Of a stretch of 46,380 nucleotides of DNA, positions 22,938 to 33,312 are shown one piece after another; position 1 is the first letter of the stretch, and each line of letters opens with the position of its first letter. Source of the stretch: Prevotella sp. (GTDB lineage Bacteria; Bacteroidota; Bacteroidia; Bacteroidales; Bacteroidaceae); NCBI GenBank assembly GCA_017483805.1, contig JAFUUL010000040.1, positions 1 through 46,380 of the forward strand, read 5' to 3'. The position numbers and the translations under genes were made by a program. The notes under the pieces were generated by a model, which saw only the letters and a list, made by a program, of their open reading frames with translations, was not told the origin of the DNA and did not search any database.

Positions 22938-23930
22938 ATGGTGTTGAAAAACGAGTGGATTAAACAGGGCTTCATCGATGAGCCTGCAGCAGAGAACATA
23001 GACCTGAAGGCTGAGATTCGCCGACTGTGCGAAGAGAAAGATGCCATTATTCTGGCACACTATTATACGGTGGGAGAGATTCAGGAGGTGGCCGACTTCG
23101 TGGGTGACTCGCTGGCGTTGGCACGTAAGGCCGCCGAGACAGACGCAAAGATCATGGTGATGTGCGGCGTGCACTTCATGGCCGAGACCTGCAAGTTGCT
23201 GAGCCCGGAGAAGATGGTGCTCTGTCCTGACTTGAACGCTGGCTGCTCGTTGGCTGACTCTTGCAAGGCTGAGGACTTGAAGAAATACAAGGAGGAGCAT
23301 CCCGGTTATCAGGTGGTGTCGTATGTCAACACGACGGCTGCAGTGAAGGCGCTGACCGATGTGGTGGTGACCAGCGGCAATGCCAAGAAGGTGGTCGACC
23401 AGTTGCCGAAGGATGCCAAACTGATTTTCGGTCCTGACTACAATCTGGGAAACTATATCAACGAGGTGACGGGTCGTGAGATGCTGCTGTGGAACGGTGG
23501 CTGTCATGTGCACGAACGCTTCTCGGTGGCAAAGATTGCAGAACTGAAGAAGCAGTATCCTGATGCAGTGGTGATGGCACACCTGGAGTGTAAGGGTCCT
23601 GTGCTGGCTTTGGCTGACGTGAAGGGCAGTACGGCCACGATGCTGCAGTACGCCCAGCAGAGCGACAAGCAGCAGTTTATCGTGGCTACAGAGGCCGGCA
23701 TCCTTCACGAGATGGAGCGCACGTGTCCTGACAAGGAGTTCATACCCGTGCCTCCTGAAATCAGCGAGAGCGGTCTGGAGTGCTCTTGCAATGAATGCCA
23801 GTATATGAAGATGAACACGCTGCTGAAAATCTACAACACGCTGAAATATGAATGGCCGCAGGTAGAGATAGATCCAGAGATAGCCGAAGAAGCCGTGAAA
23901 CCCATCTACAGAATGCTGGAATTGAGTTGA
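22938..23930 (+). CDS. nadA: Quinolinate synthase A
   Basis: A 330-residue [4Fe-4S] enzyme that condenses iminoaspartate with dihydroxyacetone phosphate to quinolinate in NAD synthesis. Typical stretches are AIILAHYYTVGEIQEVADFV, VHFMAETCKLLSPEK, PDLNAGCSLADSC and, at the C-terminus, SGLECSCNECQYMKMNT. The three cluster cysteines of the family can be matched in GCS, GCH and ECSC. No nadB or nadC is adjacent. The gene starts the rightward side of the candidate origin; wobble positions are richer in G and T than in plus-strand genes to the left. Confidence 0.95.
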   Translation: MVLKNEWIKQGFIDEPAAENIDLKAEIRRLCEEKDAIILAHYYTVGEIQEVADFVGDSLALARKAAETDAKIMVMCGVHFMAETCKLLSPEKMVLCPDLNAGCSLADSCKAEDLKKYKEEHPGYQVVSYVNTTAAVKALTDVVVTSGNAKKVVDQLPKDAKLIFGPDYNLGNYINEVTGREMLLWNGGCHVHERFSVAKIAELKKQYPDAVVMAHLECKGPVLALADVKGSTATMLQYAQQSDKQQFIVATEAGILHEMERTCPDKEFIPVPPEISESGLECSCNECQYMKMNTLLKIYNTLKYEWPQVEIDPEIAEEAVKPIYRMLELS

Positions 23931-23934
23931 TGAG

Positions 23935-25686
23935 ATGAAACGATTTCTCAGTTGGTTTACTGCTCCAATCCTACAGAACGCTGTCTTTTTTGTTTTTCTG
24001 TATGCACTTGGTGCAGTATGCATTGTGTTTGAGCCTTGGAATGGGAGCAGGTTCTGGTCATTGTTTGAGTTGTATTTCGATTTATATTTGGTGTGCGCCT
24101 TTTTACTTCTATTTCCAAAAGGAGTAAGACGGTGGGTGAAGGGCATTTTGGCTGTTTTTCTGTATCTGGTTGCCATTGTGGACATAGCACTCTATGTGCG
24201 CTTGGGAGCACCTATCGTGCCCATCTTTCTGCAGATGGCGCTTCAATCGAACTTACAGGAATCGAGCGAGGCCTTGCGTGCCTATTTGAACTGGGGTATG
24301 CTTTGGTCACCACTTCTGTTGGTATTTCTGATATTGTTGTTGCATTTATTCTTCTCGTTTTGGCGCAAAGCAGACAGTTTTTTTACTAAGATAAAGAGCG
24401 AATACCTATGGCTTTTCGGAATGGGAGCCGCAGGGTTGCTGGTCTTCAGTTTCTGCAGTAGTTTTGTAAATAAGGAGTACGTTTACTATCGTGTCATCAG
24501 GCAGATGAAGGAAATAGAGGTGCAGGCCATGGACGACATCACGCCAAACACGCGATACTACATTCCTGTTTACCGTCTTTTCTATTCTATTGCTGAGAAT
24601 AACAGCCTGAAATCGGTCATAGAAGAACTGCGGAATAATGTCGATAGAGGCGAAGTGGACAGTTGTTCATATACGTCGCCAGAGATAGTTCTGATCATTG
24701 GTGAGAGTTATAATCGCTACCACTCCCATCTATATGGTTATCCGCTGCCAACAACACCCGTTCAGGACTCACTCTATGAGGAGGGAAAAATCATTCCTTT
24801 CACGGATGTGATCAGTTCGTGGAATGCCACGTGCGAGTCGTTTCAGAATATGCTGTCGCTGCATAGTGTCGGTGAGGATGGTTATTGGTACGAGGAACCT
24901 TTTATCACCACTATGATGCGAAAGAGCGGATATAAGGTGTTCTTCATCAGCAATCAGTTTGTCACTGATCCAAGCACGACGTTCAGTTCGTTTGTTGAGG
25001 ATATCTTTGTGAACGACCGACAACTGAGTGAGGCCCAGTTTGACGTTCGCAATGAGACAATTCACGACTATGATGAAGGACTTTTGGAAGAATATAATCA
25101 AATGAAGGCTCAGGCTTCTGAGCACAATCTGTGGATATTTCACTTCATGGGATTGCATGCCGACTTCTTTGAGCGCTATCCTGCTTCATGGAAAAAGTTC
25201 TCAGTCAAAGACTATCAGCGGCCTGACTTGACGGATGATGACCTGGAGGTGCTGTCCGATTATGACAATGCCATTCTGTATAATGACTACGTACTGGGGC
25301 GCATTGTCAGCCAGTTTGAAGGGCGTGAGGCCATTATCATCTCACTGGCTGACCACGGTGAGCGTGTGTTTGAAAACTGCACCGTATTTGGCCGTAATCT
25401 GACGTGGGGTGCCAACGACATCAAGCAGCAGTTCAGCATTCCGTTCTGGATATATGCCAGTGACCTCTATCGCGAACGTCATCCAGAGATATGGGAGGCC
25501 GTCAAGCAGTCAGCAAACAAGCGGTATATGACGGATATCATTTCTCACACCATTCTTTCGCTGGGAGGCGTGTCAACGAGTTATTATCGTCCTTGCTACG
25601 ATATTCTGAGTCCTCAGTATGATGAACAGCGCAAAAGGATTATCAGAGAGGAGCGTGACTTCGATAAAATAGTCACTTCTAATTGA
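23935..25686 (+). CDS. Phosphoethanolamine transferase-like sulfatase-fold membrane protein
   Basis: A 583-residue protein of the EptA/CptA type: five N-terminal membrane segments (within residues 10-185) and a periplasmic alkaline-phosphatase-fold domain. Active-site blocks visible are LIIGESYNRYHSHLYGYPLP, SSWNATCESFQNMLSLHS and LADHGERVF. The family moves phosphoethanolamine onto lipid A or other envelope glycans. Where enterobacterial enzymes have a Thr nucleophile (GET or GEST), this protein reads GESY, so the catalytic residue is unclear. It follows nadA by 4 bp and overlaps the end of porZ by 8 bp, convergently. Confidence 0.85.
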   Translation: MKRFLSWFTAPILQNAVFFVFLYALGAVCIVFEPWNGSRFWSLFELYFDLYLVCAFLLLFPKGVRRWVKGILAVFLYLVAIVDIALYVRLGAPIVPIFLQMALQSNLQESSEALRAYLNWGMLWSPLLLVFLILLLHLFFSFWRKADSFFTKIKSEYLWLFGMGAAGLLVFSFCSSFVNKEYVYYRVIRQMKEIEVQAMDDITPNTRYYIPVYRLFYSIAENNSLKSVIEELRNNVDRGEVDSCSYTSPEIVLIIGESYNRYHSHLYGYPLPTTPVQDSLYEEGKIIPFTDVISSWNATCESFQNMLSLHSVGEDGYWYEEPFITTMMRKSGYKVFFISNQFVTDPSTTFSSFVEDIFVNDRQLSEAQFDVRNETIHDYDEGLLEEYNQMKAQASEHNLWIFHFMGLHADFFERYPASWKKFSVKDYQRPDLTDDDLEVLSDYDNAILYNDYVLGRIVSQFEGREAIIISLADHGERVFENCTVFGRNLTWGANDIKQQFSIPFWIYASDLYRERHPEIWEAVKQSANKRYMTDIISHTILSLGGVSTSYYRPCYDILSPQYDEQRKRIIREERDFDKIVTSN

Positions 25687-27607
25687 TGACGGCAATCTTG
25701 GTTACGATGCCCTTTTTGCCTTCGCTGTTGGTTGCCATGACCATATAGATGCCACTGGCTACTCGTTTGCCCTGACGATTGCATCCGTCCCAAGTGAACA
25801 TACCGCCATTAGAACGGCCCTGAGCCACCAGTTGTCCGTTGGTGGTTACTATTTTGACATCGGAGTCGAAAGCAAGGCCCACAACGGTGATGAGTCCATT
25901 GTAGTCGGGTGTAACAGGATTAGGATAGGCATAGGCATTGTCTTTAGTCATTTCGCTGACAGCAGTGCTGGCATCGCTCATGTAGGAGCAAAGTCCCATT
26001 CCAGTGCCAAAGAAGACCTCGCCGGTACTTTCATTGATGGCGATAGACTCTATGTTATTTGAAATCAGATTGCTGTTTTCGGTTGTAAAATGCTGTAGTT
26101 GCTCCATATTGTCAGCACTGATCAGATAGACGCCATTGCCATCGGTGCCTATCCATTTACGATTGCCGGCATCTACTGCTATTGCAGTGATTTCTATGCC
26201 ACTGAGCAGGTAGTCAGCATAGTTGGTCCCGTCGTTTCTTGGAACCTTGATTTGTGTAAACCCCTTTGTGGGATCAGCCTTTTGCTCCTGGTCGTACATG
26301 AAGAGTCCCTGGTCGCTGCCTATCCACAGATTGCCGTCTATATCTTGTACTAATGCATGGATATAGTTTAATGTGTAGGCAGTGTTGTCCTGGTTGACGA
26401 ATGTATCATAGCGTGCCATGGTCTCATCATTTGGATTAATCTTTATCAGGCATGGGTGGTCATGGTGGTCGTTGGCCATCCAGATGTTTCCATTTTCGTC
26501 CTTGATGGTGTGTCTGAGTATCTTTAGCAGTGTGCCGTCGTAAAATAGTTGTTCGTTATTGTAGGTTTTCCATTCGCCTGTAGAAGGATTCAGACGCAGA
26601 AGTATGTCCTTATTATATGCCTCGGCACTGCAAGACATCCAGAGGTAGCCGCTGTTGTCGAACATCAGTCCGTCTATGCGTACATAGTTGAAATTGTCTT
26701 CAATGGCTGAAAGTATTGGGCTGTTGCCATCGGTATAGTTGGCCACCATCTGGCCGTTTCTGAACTCATAGAGGCCCGATCCGCAGGTGGCGACGTAGAG
26801 ATGAGTCTTGTCATTGGGGTCGTAGGCCAAACTGGTGGCATCGACCAGACGGGTGGCATTGTAGGGTTCTGCCTGATCGATGATTTCCCATTTGCTGTCT
26901 TCATCCAGTATCTGAACGCAGAAAGGACGTGTGAATTCGCCACCATCTTTCCATCCACCGCCAGTAGAGAGTATTTTTCCGTTCTCATAGCGCAGATGGT
27001 TGAAATAGTTATACTTTGGTCCGTCGGGACTTAGTGTCTTCACTATGTCGATATATTCATCCAAATCGTTGTGACTCGCAGGTAGTGAGGTTGGGTATTC
27101 AGGATGATTTGGTCTGTAGGTGTCGCTAATTTCACCTCGTTGCATATTGACTTTGACGATACCGAAACGGGCATAGAGGTAGGCGTAGGGTCCGTCGACA
27201 GTGATGCTGTCCACGGTTTTGTCTTCAGTCATTGACTTGCTGTAGAGAGACGAAATGTTGGTGACATCACTATTAGCATCAATGAGGTCGATGTTAGAGT
27301 TCTGATAGACCACAATGAGTCGTTTGGCTTCTTGGTTCCAGGCGATATGGGTGATATAGGTATCGCTCAGTCCTGTTATCTTGTCGTAGGTAGTGATGCT
27401 ATGGTCGTTGAGATTGTATTGATAGAGATCGTTGGAGGCAAGCACAAAGAGGGTGTTTTGAGCCTTGACAATCTGCTGTGGCTCGTAATAGGACATATAG
27501 GCCCGCCAGGTGCCCACCTGTGCTGATAAAGGTAAAAAAGTAAAAAGGTAAAAGGGTAAAAACCATTTCACCACGGATGCTCTCAATCTATGTTTTTCTG
27601 TCTTCAT
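25679..27607 (-). CDS. porZ: Type IX secretion accessory protein PorZ (beta-propeller)
   Basis: A 642-residue surface protein. After a signal peptide come two beta-propeller regions of the two-component-regulator type (GTWRAYMSYYEPQQIVKAQN, then DIDGNLWIGSDQGLFMYD and NRKWIGTDGNGVYLI), and a C-terminal sorting-type domain (AYPNPVTPDYNGLITV to VTKIAVIN). In Porphyromonas PorZ brings anionic LPS to the PorU sortase at the cell surface. At 642 residues it is shorter than the P. gingivalis protein. The hydrophobic core of the signal peptide (FYLFTFLPLS) is encoded by an octamer repeat that is an inverted copy of the leader just before the ATG. Confidence 0.9.
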   Translation of the reverse strand: MKTEKHRLRASVVKWFLPFYLFTFLPLSAQVGTWRAYMSYYEPQQIVKAQNTLFVLASNDLYQYNLNDHSITTYDKITGLSDTYITHIAWNQEAKRLIVVYQNSNIDLIDANSDVTNISSLYSKSMTEDKTVDSITVDGPYAYLYARFGIVKVNMQRGEISDTYRPNHPEYPTSLPASHNDLDEYIDIVKTLSPDGPKYNYFNHLRYENGKILSTGGGWKDGGEFTRPFCVQILDEDSKWEIIDQAEPYNATRLVDATSLAYDPNDKTHLYVATCGSGLYEFRNGQMVANYTDGNSPILSAIEDNFNYVRIDGLMFDNSGYLWMSCSAEAYNKDILLRLNPSTGEWKTYNNEQLFYDGTLLKILRHTIKDENGNIWMANDHHDHPCLIKINPNDETMARYDTFVNQDNTAYTLNYIHALVQDIDGNLWIGSDQGLFMYDQEQKADPTKGFTQIKVPRNDGTNYADYLLSGIEITAIAVDAGNRKWIGTDGNGVYLISADNMEQLQHFTTENSNLISNNIESIAINESTGEVFFGTGMGLCSYMSDASTAVSEMTKDNAYAYPNPVTPDYNGLITVVGLAFDSDVKIVTTNGQLVAQGRSNGGMFTWDGCNRQGKRVASGIYMVMATNSEGKKGIVTKIAVIN

Positions 27608-27634
27608 TTTTACTTTTTTACTTTTTTACCTTTT
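27527..27634 (-). repeat. Inverted octamer repeats around the porZ start codon
   Basis: The leader arm AAAGGTAAAAAAGTAAAAA (up to the ATG) is exactly complementary over 19 bp to TTTTTACTTTTTTACCTTT inside the signal-peptide codons, with 6 more pairs after one mismatch. The loop, about 45 nt, begins at the start codon. The leader arm overlaps the last codons of rdgB (AAA AGG TAA). Confidence 0.85.
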
Positions 27635-28249
27635 CAAAAACTCGCAGAGTTTCTGCGTGGCTCTTGCACGGTGGCTGATCTGGTTCTTGATGTCGGCACC
27701 CAGTTCGGCGAAGGTCTTGTCGTAGCCATCGGGACGGAAGATGGGGTCGTAGCCGAAACCCTCTGCCCCACTCCGCTCACGGGTGATCTCACCGTCGACG
27801 ATGCCATCGAATAGATGTTCCTGCTTAATGCTGGTGCAGCCACAGGGACAGACATCACGTTTTTGTATTAACGCAATAACCGTGCGAAATCTTGCACGCC
27901 GATTGTTATTTTCTCCTAATTCGCGCAACAATCGGCTCATATTGGCCTCGCTGTCGTGGGGTTGGCACTGCGGATTTTCCAATGAGGCATAGCGGGCACT
28001 GTAGATGCCTGGAGCACCATTGAGTGCCTCCACCTCCAGGCCTGTATCGTCGGCAAAGCAATCCAAGTGGTAGTTATCGTACACATAGCGGGCCTTTTGC
28101 AGGGCGTTCTCCTGTAGTGTCTGGCCAGTTTCAGGTATGTCTACGTCGCAGTTGATGTCCTTGAGCGACAACACCTCGATGCTACTGCCCAGAATCTGAC
28201 GTATCTCCTCCAGTTTGTGCTGGTTGTTGGTTGCGAATACTATTTTCAT
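27626..28249 (-). CDS. rdgB: Non-canonical purine NTP pyrophosphatase (RdgB/HAM1)
   Basis: A 207-residue house-cleaning enzyme that hydrolyses dITP, XTP and dHAPTP to monophosphates. Clear motifs are [41 protein letters not shown] and [20 protein letters not shown], then ISHRARA. After the strand RFRTVIAL the chain has about 12 extra residues ([17 protein letters not shown]) where relatives have a short turn before LFDGIV. It overlaps yitT by 68 bp at the start and runs into the porZ leader at the end. Confidence 0.93.
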   Translation of the reverse strand: MKIVFATNNQHKLEEIRQILGSSIEVLSLKDINCDVDIPETGQTLQENALQKARYVYDNYHLDCFADDTGLEVEALNGAPGIYSARYASLENPQCQPHDSEANMSRLLRELGENNNRRARFRTVIALIQKRDVCPCGCTSIKQEHLFDGIVDGEITRERSGAEGFGYDPIFRPDGYDKTFAELGADIKNQISHRARATQKLCEFLKR

Positions 28250-29171
28250 GTTTTTCTACTTTTACTTTGATTTGGTCGAAGCCCTCGCCGAAGACGCCGA
28301 TGACTGCACTCTGGCTGACGAAGGCATTGGGGTCGATCATCTTGATGAGGCGGAAGATGGTGAGGCTCTCACGCTTCTTGGCCAGTATGCAGAGCACCTT
28401 GCGCTCCTGACCGGTGTACCAGCCGTGACCATCCAAAATGGTGACGCCATGATCCATCTTGGTGCCGATGGCATTGGCTATCTCCTGCCATTTTTGGGAG
28501 AAGATGAGGAACTGGACGGACTGTCGCTGACGATTCATCAGATAGTCGAGTATGAAGTTTTCGACCACCATCGTGCAGAGTCCGAACACCACCATATAAG
28601 CCCGGTGCAGAGGTTCGCCAAACTGGGGGATGAGCAGACAGGAGCCGATGATGATCAGATCGAGAAAGCCCAGGACGGTGCCCAGCGATACATCGCGATA
28701 CTTGTTGACCGAAGCGGCAATGATGTCGGTACCGCCAGTGGAGCCGTTGTTCAGAAACACGATGGCCAGGGCCGAGCCGGTCATGATACAGCCTATGAGC
28801 AGCGACATGAAGTTCTGGCCCTCACCAAGAATCTTGATGAAATGGCCCTCCTCGTCGACAGGCATCAGTTGCTGGAAGACACCCAGCAAGAATGAGAGCA
28901 TCGTGAAGGCATAGATGGTCTTCGAAAGGAACTTCCACCCCAGTATGCGCAAGGCTATCAGGCCCAGCACGACATTGATGAAGAAATAGGTGTACTCGAT
29001 GGGGAAGCCCGTGGCGTAGAAGATGATGGCCGAGATGCCCGTCACGCCTCCAGTCACAATCTGGTAGGGCATGAGGAAGACGGTGAACCCAAAGGAATAC
29101 AGAAGGAGGCCAAGGGTTATGAAGACATAATCCTCGACCTCCTTGAGTATGAGTTTATGATTAATGGTCAT
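28182..29171 (-). CDS. YitT-family membrane protein (DUF161/DUF2179)
   Basis: A 329-residue protein with five or six membrane segments (residues 15-205; motifs [37 protein letters not shown]) and a C-terminal cytosolic DUF2179 domain (ITIL-like [22 protein letters not shown], ending [14 protein letters not shown]). Function is unknown; a transport role is often assumed. Relatives usually end just after KVKV; here an extra 25 or so residues extend into the rdgB gene. The start abuts the leuS stop with no gap. Confidence 0.88.
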   Translation of the reverse strand: MTINHKLILKEVEDYVFITLGLLLYSFGFTVFLMPYQIVTGGVTGISAIIFYATGFPIEYTYFFINVVLGLIALRILGWKFLSKTIYAFTMLSFLLGVFQQLMPVDEEGHFIKILGEGQNFMSLLIGCIMTGSALAIVFLNNGSTGGTDIIAASVNKYRDVSLGTVLGFLDLIIIGSCLLIPQFGEPLHRAYMVVFGLCTMVVENFILDYLMNRQRQSVQFLIFSQKWQEIANAIGTKMDHGVTILDGHGWYTGQERKVLCILAKKRESLTIFRLIKMIDPNAFVSQSAVIGVFGEGFDQIKVKVEKHENSIRNQQPAQTGGDTSDSGQ

Positions 29172-32030
29172 TTATTTCAATACGATGTTCACCATACGCT
29201 TAGGGACGATGATAACCTTGACGATTTGCTTGTCCTCCAGGTATTTGGCCGTACGCTCATCCTGGCGAACCTGCTGTTCGATGGCCTGGTTGTCAGCATC
29301 GGCAGCCAACTGGATCTCGAAGCGGGTCTTGCCGTTGAAGGCCACACCCATCTTCACCTGGCTCTCCACCAGGTATGCCTCGTTCCATTCCGGCCACTGA
29401 GCATCGCAGACGCTGCCCTCTCCGCCCAGCATCTCCCAGAGTTCCTCGGCGATGTGGGGAGCAAAGGGTGCGATGAGGACGGTGAGCGTCTTGGCCACCT
29501 CGGCATTCTTGCACTTCAGTTGCGACAGTTCGTTGACGCAAATCATGAAGGCAGAGATAGCGGTGTTGTAGGAGAACTGCTCGATGTCCTGCGTCACCTT
29601 CTTGATGAGTTTGTGCAGGCTCTTCAGTTCCTCTGCAGTGGGCTCTGTCTTGTTTGTTGTGTTTGTTGCGATAATATCGCAACATACTGAACAGAGGTTC
29701 CAGAACTTCTTCAGGAAGCGGTGGCTGCCTTCGATGTTCTTGGGATCCCAGGGCTTCGACTGTTCCACAGGGCCGAGGAACATCTCGAAGAGGCGCAGCG
29801 TGTCGGCTCCGTATTTCTCGACAATCATATCGGGGTTCACCACGTTGAACATCGACTTTGACATCTTCTCGATGGCCCAGCCGCAGATGTATTTGCCGTC
29901 TTCGAGAATGAACTCAGCATTCTGATACTCAGGACGCCAGGCCCTAAAGGCCTCGATGTCGAGCACATCGTTCTGCACAATGTTCACGTCGACATGGATG
30001 GGCGTCACCTCATACTGGTCCTTCAATCCCAGGCTGACGAATGTGGGCTTCTCCTTATCGTCAGAGTTGATGCGATAGACAAAGTTAGAGCGACCCTGAA
30101 TCATGCCCTGGTTGACCAGTTTCTTGAAAGGCTCGTCCTCGCAGGAATAGCCTGAGTCGTAGAGGAACTTGTTCCAGAAACGTGAGTAGATCAGGTGCCC
30201 CGTGGCATGTTCGCTGCCACCCACGTAGAGGTCTACGTTGCGCCAGTATTCATCGGCATCCTTGCTGACCAGTGCATGGTCGTTAAGGGGGTCCATGTAG
30301 CGCAAATAGTAGGCGCTGCTGCCGGCAAAGCCGGGCATCGTGTTCAGTTCGAGGGGAAAGACGGTCTTGTTGTCGATGAGCGAGCAGTCGACCACCGTGT
30401 CAGTCTTTGTATCCCAAGCCCATTTCTTGGCGTGACCCAGAGGGGGCTGACCAGTAGCCGTAGGCTTATACTCGTCGATGTCAGGCAGTTGCAGGGGCAG
30501 ACACTCTTTGGGAATCATGTAGGGCATATCGTCCTTGTAGTAGACAGGGAACGGCTCACCCCAGTAGCGCTGACGACTGAAGATGGCGTCGCGCAGACGG
30601 TAGTTCACCTTTACGCGACCCAGTTTGTGCTCCGTGACGAACTGCTTCGTGGCGGCAATGGCCTCCTTGATGGTCAGGCCGTTCAGCGAGAAGCCGTCGA
30701 GGGCCGTCTTGCCGGCAGCAGGTGAATTCATCACGATGCCCTCCTTGGCATCGAAACTCTCTTCCGACACGTCGGCATCCTCAATCAGCGGCACGATGGG
30801 CAGGTTGAAGTGGCGGGCAAAGGCATAGTCGCGACTGTCGTGGGCAGGCACGGCCATGATGGCTCCAGTGCCGTAGCCGGCCAGCACGTATTCGGCAATC
30901 CAGATGGGGATGCGCTCGCCAGTGAACGGATTGACGGCATAGGAGCCTGAGAAGACGCCCGTGACGCTATGATCCATCTGACGCTCACGCTCCGTACGCT
31001 TCTTCACGTAAGCCAGGTATTCGTCTACGGCTTGCTGTTGGTCGGCAGTGGTCAGTTCCTTCACCAGTTCGCTCTCAGGCGCCAGCACCATGAAGGTGAC
31101 GCCAAAGATGGTATCGGCACGCGTGGTGAAGATGGTGAATTGTTTGTCGCTGTCGGCCACCTGGAACTCCATCTCAGTACCTTCCGAGCGACCTATCCAG
31201 TTGCGCTGGGCCTCTTTCAGCGAATCTGTCCAGTCGATGGTCTCAAGACCGTCCAGCAGACGCTGAGCATAGGCACTGGTGCGCAGACACCACTGGCGCA
31301 TCTTCTTCTGTTCCACAGGATAGCCGCCACGCTCTGATACGCCGTTGATCACCTCGTCGTTGGCCAGCACGGTGCCCAATGCTGGACACCAGTTGACCAT
31401 CGTTTCGGCCAGATAGGCGATGCGATAGTTCATCAGCACCTCCTGCTTCTTCTTCTCAGAGAACGAGGCCCAGTCGGAGGCTGTGAAGTGCAGTTCTTCT
31501 GTGCCCAGTGCCGAGCAGTTCTCAGTGCCCATCAGTTCGAAGTGCTCAATGAGTTTGATGGTAGGTTGTGCCTTGTGAGACGATGTGCTGTAGTAAGACT
31601 TGAACATACGCTGGAAGGCCCACTGTGTCCAGTGGTAGTAGCCAGGATCGCAGGTTCTGACCTCGCGGCTCCAGTCAAAAGAAAAGCCTATCTTGTCCAG
31701 TTGTTCACGATAGCGATTGATGTTCTGTTCGGTGGTGATGGCAGGATGCTGACCCGTCTGGATGGCATATTGCTCAGCGGGGAGTCCGTAGGCGTCGTAG
31801 CCCATGGGATTCAGCACGTTGAAGCCCTTCAGACGCTTGTAGCGGGCGTAGATGTCGGAGGCGATATAGCCAAGAGGATGGCCCACATGCAGACCTGCTC
31901 CTGAGGGATAGGGGAACATGTTGAGCACATAGAATTTCTTCTTTTTCTCGTCTTCCACTACACGGTAGATGCCGTTGTCCACCCACCGTTTCTGCCATTT
32001 TTTTTCAATCTCTCTGAAATTGTATTCCAT
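29172..32030 (-). CDS. leuS: Leucyl-tRNA synthetase
   Basis: A 952-residue class I synthetase. Landmarks: [20 protein letters not shown] (HIGH-type motif, residues about 35-55), the CP1 editing domain in the middle, [14 protein letters not shown] (KMSKS motif) and the C-terminal tRNA-binding domain. The start is ATG 32030 ([12 protein letters not shown]), after the promoter. Near residues 782-789 the in-frame palindromic element adds [15 protein letters not shown], just before the anticodon-binding helices. leuS - yitT - rdgB - porZ are consecutive and closely spaced, so probably an operon. Confidence 0.96.
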   Translation of the reverse strand: MEYNFREIEKKWQKRWVDNGIYRVVEDEKKKKFYVLNMFPYPSGAGLHVGHPLGYIASDIYARYKRLKGFNVLNPMGYDAYGLPAEQYAIQTGQHPAITTEQNINRYREQLDKIGFSFDWSREVRTCDPGYYHWTQWAFQRMFKSYYSTSSHKAQPTIKLIEHFELMGTENCSALGTEELHFTASDWASFSEKKKQEVLMNYRIAYLAETMVNWCPALGTVLANDEVINGVSERGGYPVEQKKMRQWCLRTSAYAQRLLDGLETIDWTDSLKEAQRNWIGRSEGTEMEFQVADSDKQFTIFTTRADTIFGVTFMVLAPESELVKELTTADQQQAVDEYLAYVKKRTERERQMDHSVTGVFSGSYAVNPFTGERIPIWIAEYVLAGYGTGAIMAVPAHDSRDYAFARHFNLPIVPLIEDADVSEESFDAKEGIVMNSPAAGKTALDGFSLNGLTIKEAIAATKQFVTEHKLGRVKVNYRLRDAIFSRQRYWGEPFPVYYKDDMPYMIPKECLPLQLPDIDEYKPTATGQPPLGHAKKWAWDTKTDTVVDCSLIDNKTVFPLELNTMPGFAGSSAYYLRYMDPLNDHALVSKDADEYWRNVDLYVGGSEHATGHLIYSRFWNKFLYDSGYSCEDEPFKKLVNQGMIQGRSNFVYRINSDDKEKPTFVSLGLKDQYEVTPIHVDVNIVQNDVLDIEAFRAWRPEYQNAEFILEDGKYICGWAIEKMSKSMFNVVNPDMIVEKYGADTLRLFEMFLGPVEQSKPWDPKNIEGSHRFLKKFWNLCSVCCDIIATNTTNKTEPTAEELKSLHKLIKKVTQDIEQFSYNTAISAFMICVNELSQLKCKNAEVAKTLTVLIAPFAPHIAEELWEMLGGEGSVCDAQWPEWNEAYLVESQVKMGVAFNGKTRFEIQLAADADNQAIEQQVRQDERTAKYLEDKQIVKVIIVPKRMVNIVLK
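29664..29684. repeat. In-frame palindrome TGTTGCGATA-A-TATCGCAACA inside leuS
   Basis: A 21-bp perfect palindrome (10-bp arms, one central base). It and its upstream flank GTCTTGtTtGTT are shared with mnmG (44196-44233). Confidence 0.9.
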
Positions 32031-32073
32031 ACTTTGTATCTTGTTTTTTGTGATTGCACATTTATCCAATCTG

Positions 32074-32081
32074 CAAAGATA
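32074..32081 (-). promoter_or_regulatory. -7 element TATCTTTG of the leuS operon
   Basis: TAnnTTTG match 44 bp before ATG 32030. Confidence 0.7.
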
Positions 32082-32097
32082 CAATTTCTTGGCGAGA

Positions 32098-33288
32098 CTA
32101 CAAAATCTTTTGGCTAAAATCTTCACTGATGGCCTTTGCAACGGTGTAGGCAGTGGTCCATGCGGCCTGGAAATTGAAGCCGCCGGTGACGCCGTCGATG
32201 TCGAGCACCTCGCCTGCAAAATAGAGGTGGCGCCGCTCGCGGCTCTCCAACGTGGAAGGGTTGACGGCCGAGAGCGAGATGCCGCCACAGGTGACAAACT
32301 CGTCCTTGAAGGCAGCGCGTCCGGCTATCTGATAGGTGCTGTAAATCAGCGTGTTGACCAGTCGGTTCTGCTCTTTCTGGTTGAGGCTTCCCCAGGGTGC
32401 CTCTCCCCTACCCTTTAGGCTCTTTTCCAGCAGATAGTTCCACAGCCGTTGTGGCAGTGAGAAGGGTCGGATGCTTTGCAGTTGCTTCTGTGGATGCTGC
32501 TGGCGAATGGTGTCCAGCGCCTGACGGATGTCGGCCTCGTTGTGGCCTGTCCAGTTGAGGGCCAGGGGCAGTTGATAGTGATGTTCGCTCAGCAGTCGTG
32601 CAGCATAACTTGACAGGCGCAGGATGCAAGGGCCGCTCATGCCCCAGTGTGTGATGAGCAGCGGTCCTGCTGCACGCATCTTGGTGCCAGGAATCATCGC
32701 GACGGCATCTTCCACGACGGTGCCCATCAGGGCCTTCAGGGCCGCGTCGTCGATGCTGAATGTGAAGAGCGACGGCACAGGTGTCTCGATGGGATGATTC
32801 AGCCAGGCGAGGTTCTCCTCGCGGGGCTGTCCGCCAGTGGTGATGCAGACATAGTCGTAGTCGCTCAGTTGGTCGAGCGAATCGATCGTCGTGCTGGTTT
32901 TGATGCTGATTCCCAGTCGTTTAGCCTCATGGAGAAAGAGATTGATGATGCTATGCGAATCCTGCGAACGAGGAAACACGCACTGGTCCTCCTGCGTCAC
33001 CAGCGGCACTCCCCTACCCTCGAACCATCGGTAGGCATCCGTGTGGTCGAACTGCTTGAAGAGGCGTTTCAGCAACCGATGTCCGCGAGGATAGACGCTC
33101 TGCAGATCTTTGACCTCCAGAAACGAGTTGGTGCAGTTGCAGCGTCCTCCACCCGACACCTCCACTTTCCTCAGGACACGCTTGCTGCGCTCGAAGATGC
33201 TCACCTGCATCTCCGGCTGCATCTCCTTCAGACAGATAGCCAGAAAGAATCCTGCTGCCCCACCCCCTATAATCGCCGTCCTACTCAA
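32098..33288 (-). CDS. BaiN/HI0933-type flavoprotein oxidoreductase
   Basis: A 396-residue FAD protein: [19 protein letters not shown] (FAD-binding), [13 protein letters not shown] (family signature), EEFVTCGG-type block seen as [20 protein letters not shown], and [20 protein letters not shown] at the end. The exact reaction is unknown; some relatives reduce bile acid intermediates. The start is TTG at 33288, the only one possible: there is an in-frame stop two codons upstream and the next Met lies after the FAD motif. That TTG belongs to a heptamer repeat (ATTGAAG units) right after the polA stop. Confidence 0.87.
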   Translation of the reverse strand: MSRTAIIGGGAAGFFLAICLKEMQPEMQVSIFERSKRVLRKVEVSGGGRCNCTNSFLEVKDLQSVYPRGHRLLKRLFKQFDHTDAYRWFEGRGVPLVTQEDQCVFPRSQDSHSIINLFLHEAKRLGISIKTSTTIDSLDQLSDYDYVCITTGGQPREENLAWLNHPIETPVPSLFTFSIDDAALKALMGTVVEDAVAMIPGTKMRAAGPLLITHWGMSGPCILRLSSYAARLLSEHHYQLPLALNWTGHNEADIRQALDTIRQQHPQKQLQSIRPFSLPQRLWNYLLEKSLKGRGEAPWGSLNQKEQNRLVNTLIYSTYQIAGRAAFKDEFVTCGGISLSAVNPSTLESRERRHLYFAGEVLDIDGVTGGFNFQAAWTTAYTVAKAISEDFSQKIL

Positions 33289-33312
33289 TCTTCAATTTTC
33301 AATCTTCAATCC
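33287..33312 (-). repeat. Heptamer repeat supplying the TTG start of the flavoprotein gene
   Basis: On the minus strand GGATTGAAGATTGAAAATTG, then AAGATTGAGT: four ARATTGA-type units fill the space between polA and the flavoprotein gene. Confidence 0.85.

Noticed and set aside
22905-24185. 426-codon open frame antisense to nadA and the next gene
   Set aside because: It crosses two confident genes and has shadow-like composition.
32390-32425. Possible GC-rich element copy in the flavoprotein gene (peptide GRGEAPWGS)
   Set aside because: Only a short resemblance and no inverted arm; the segment fits the native family alignment.
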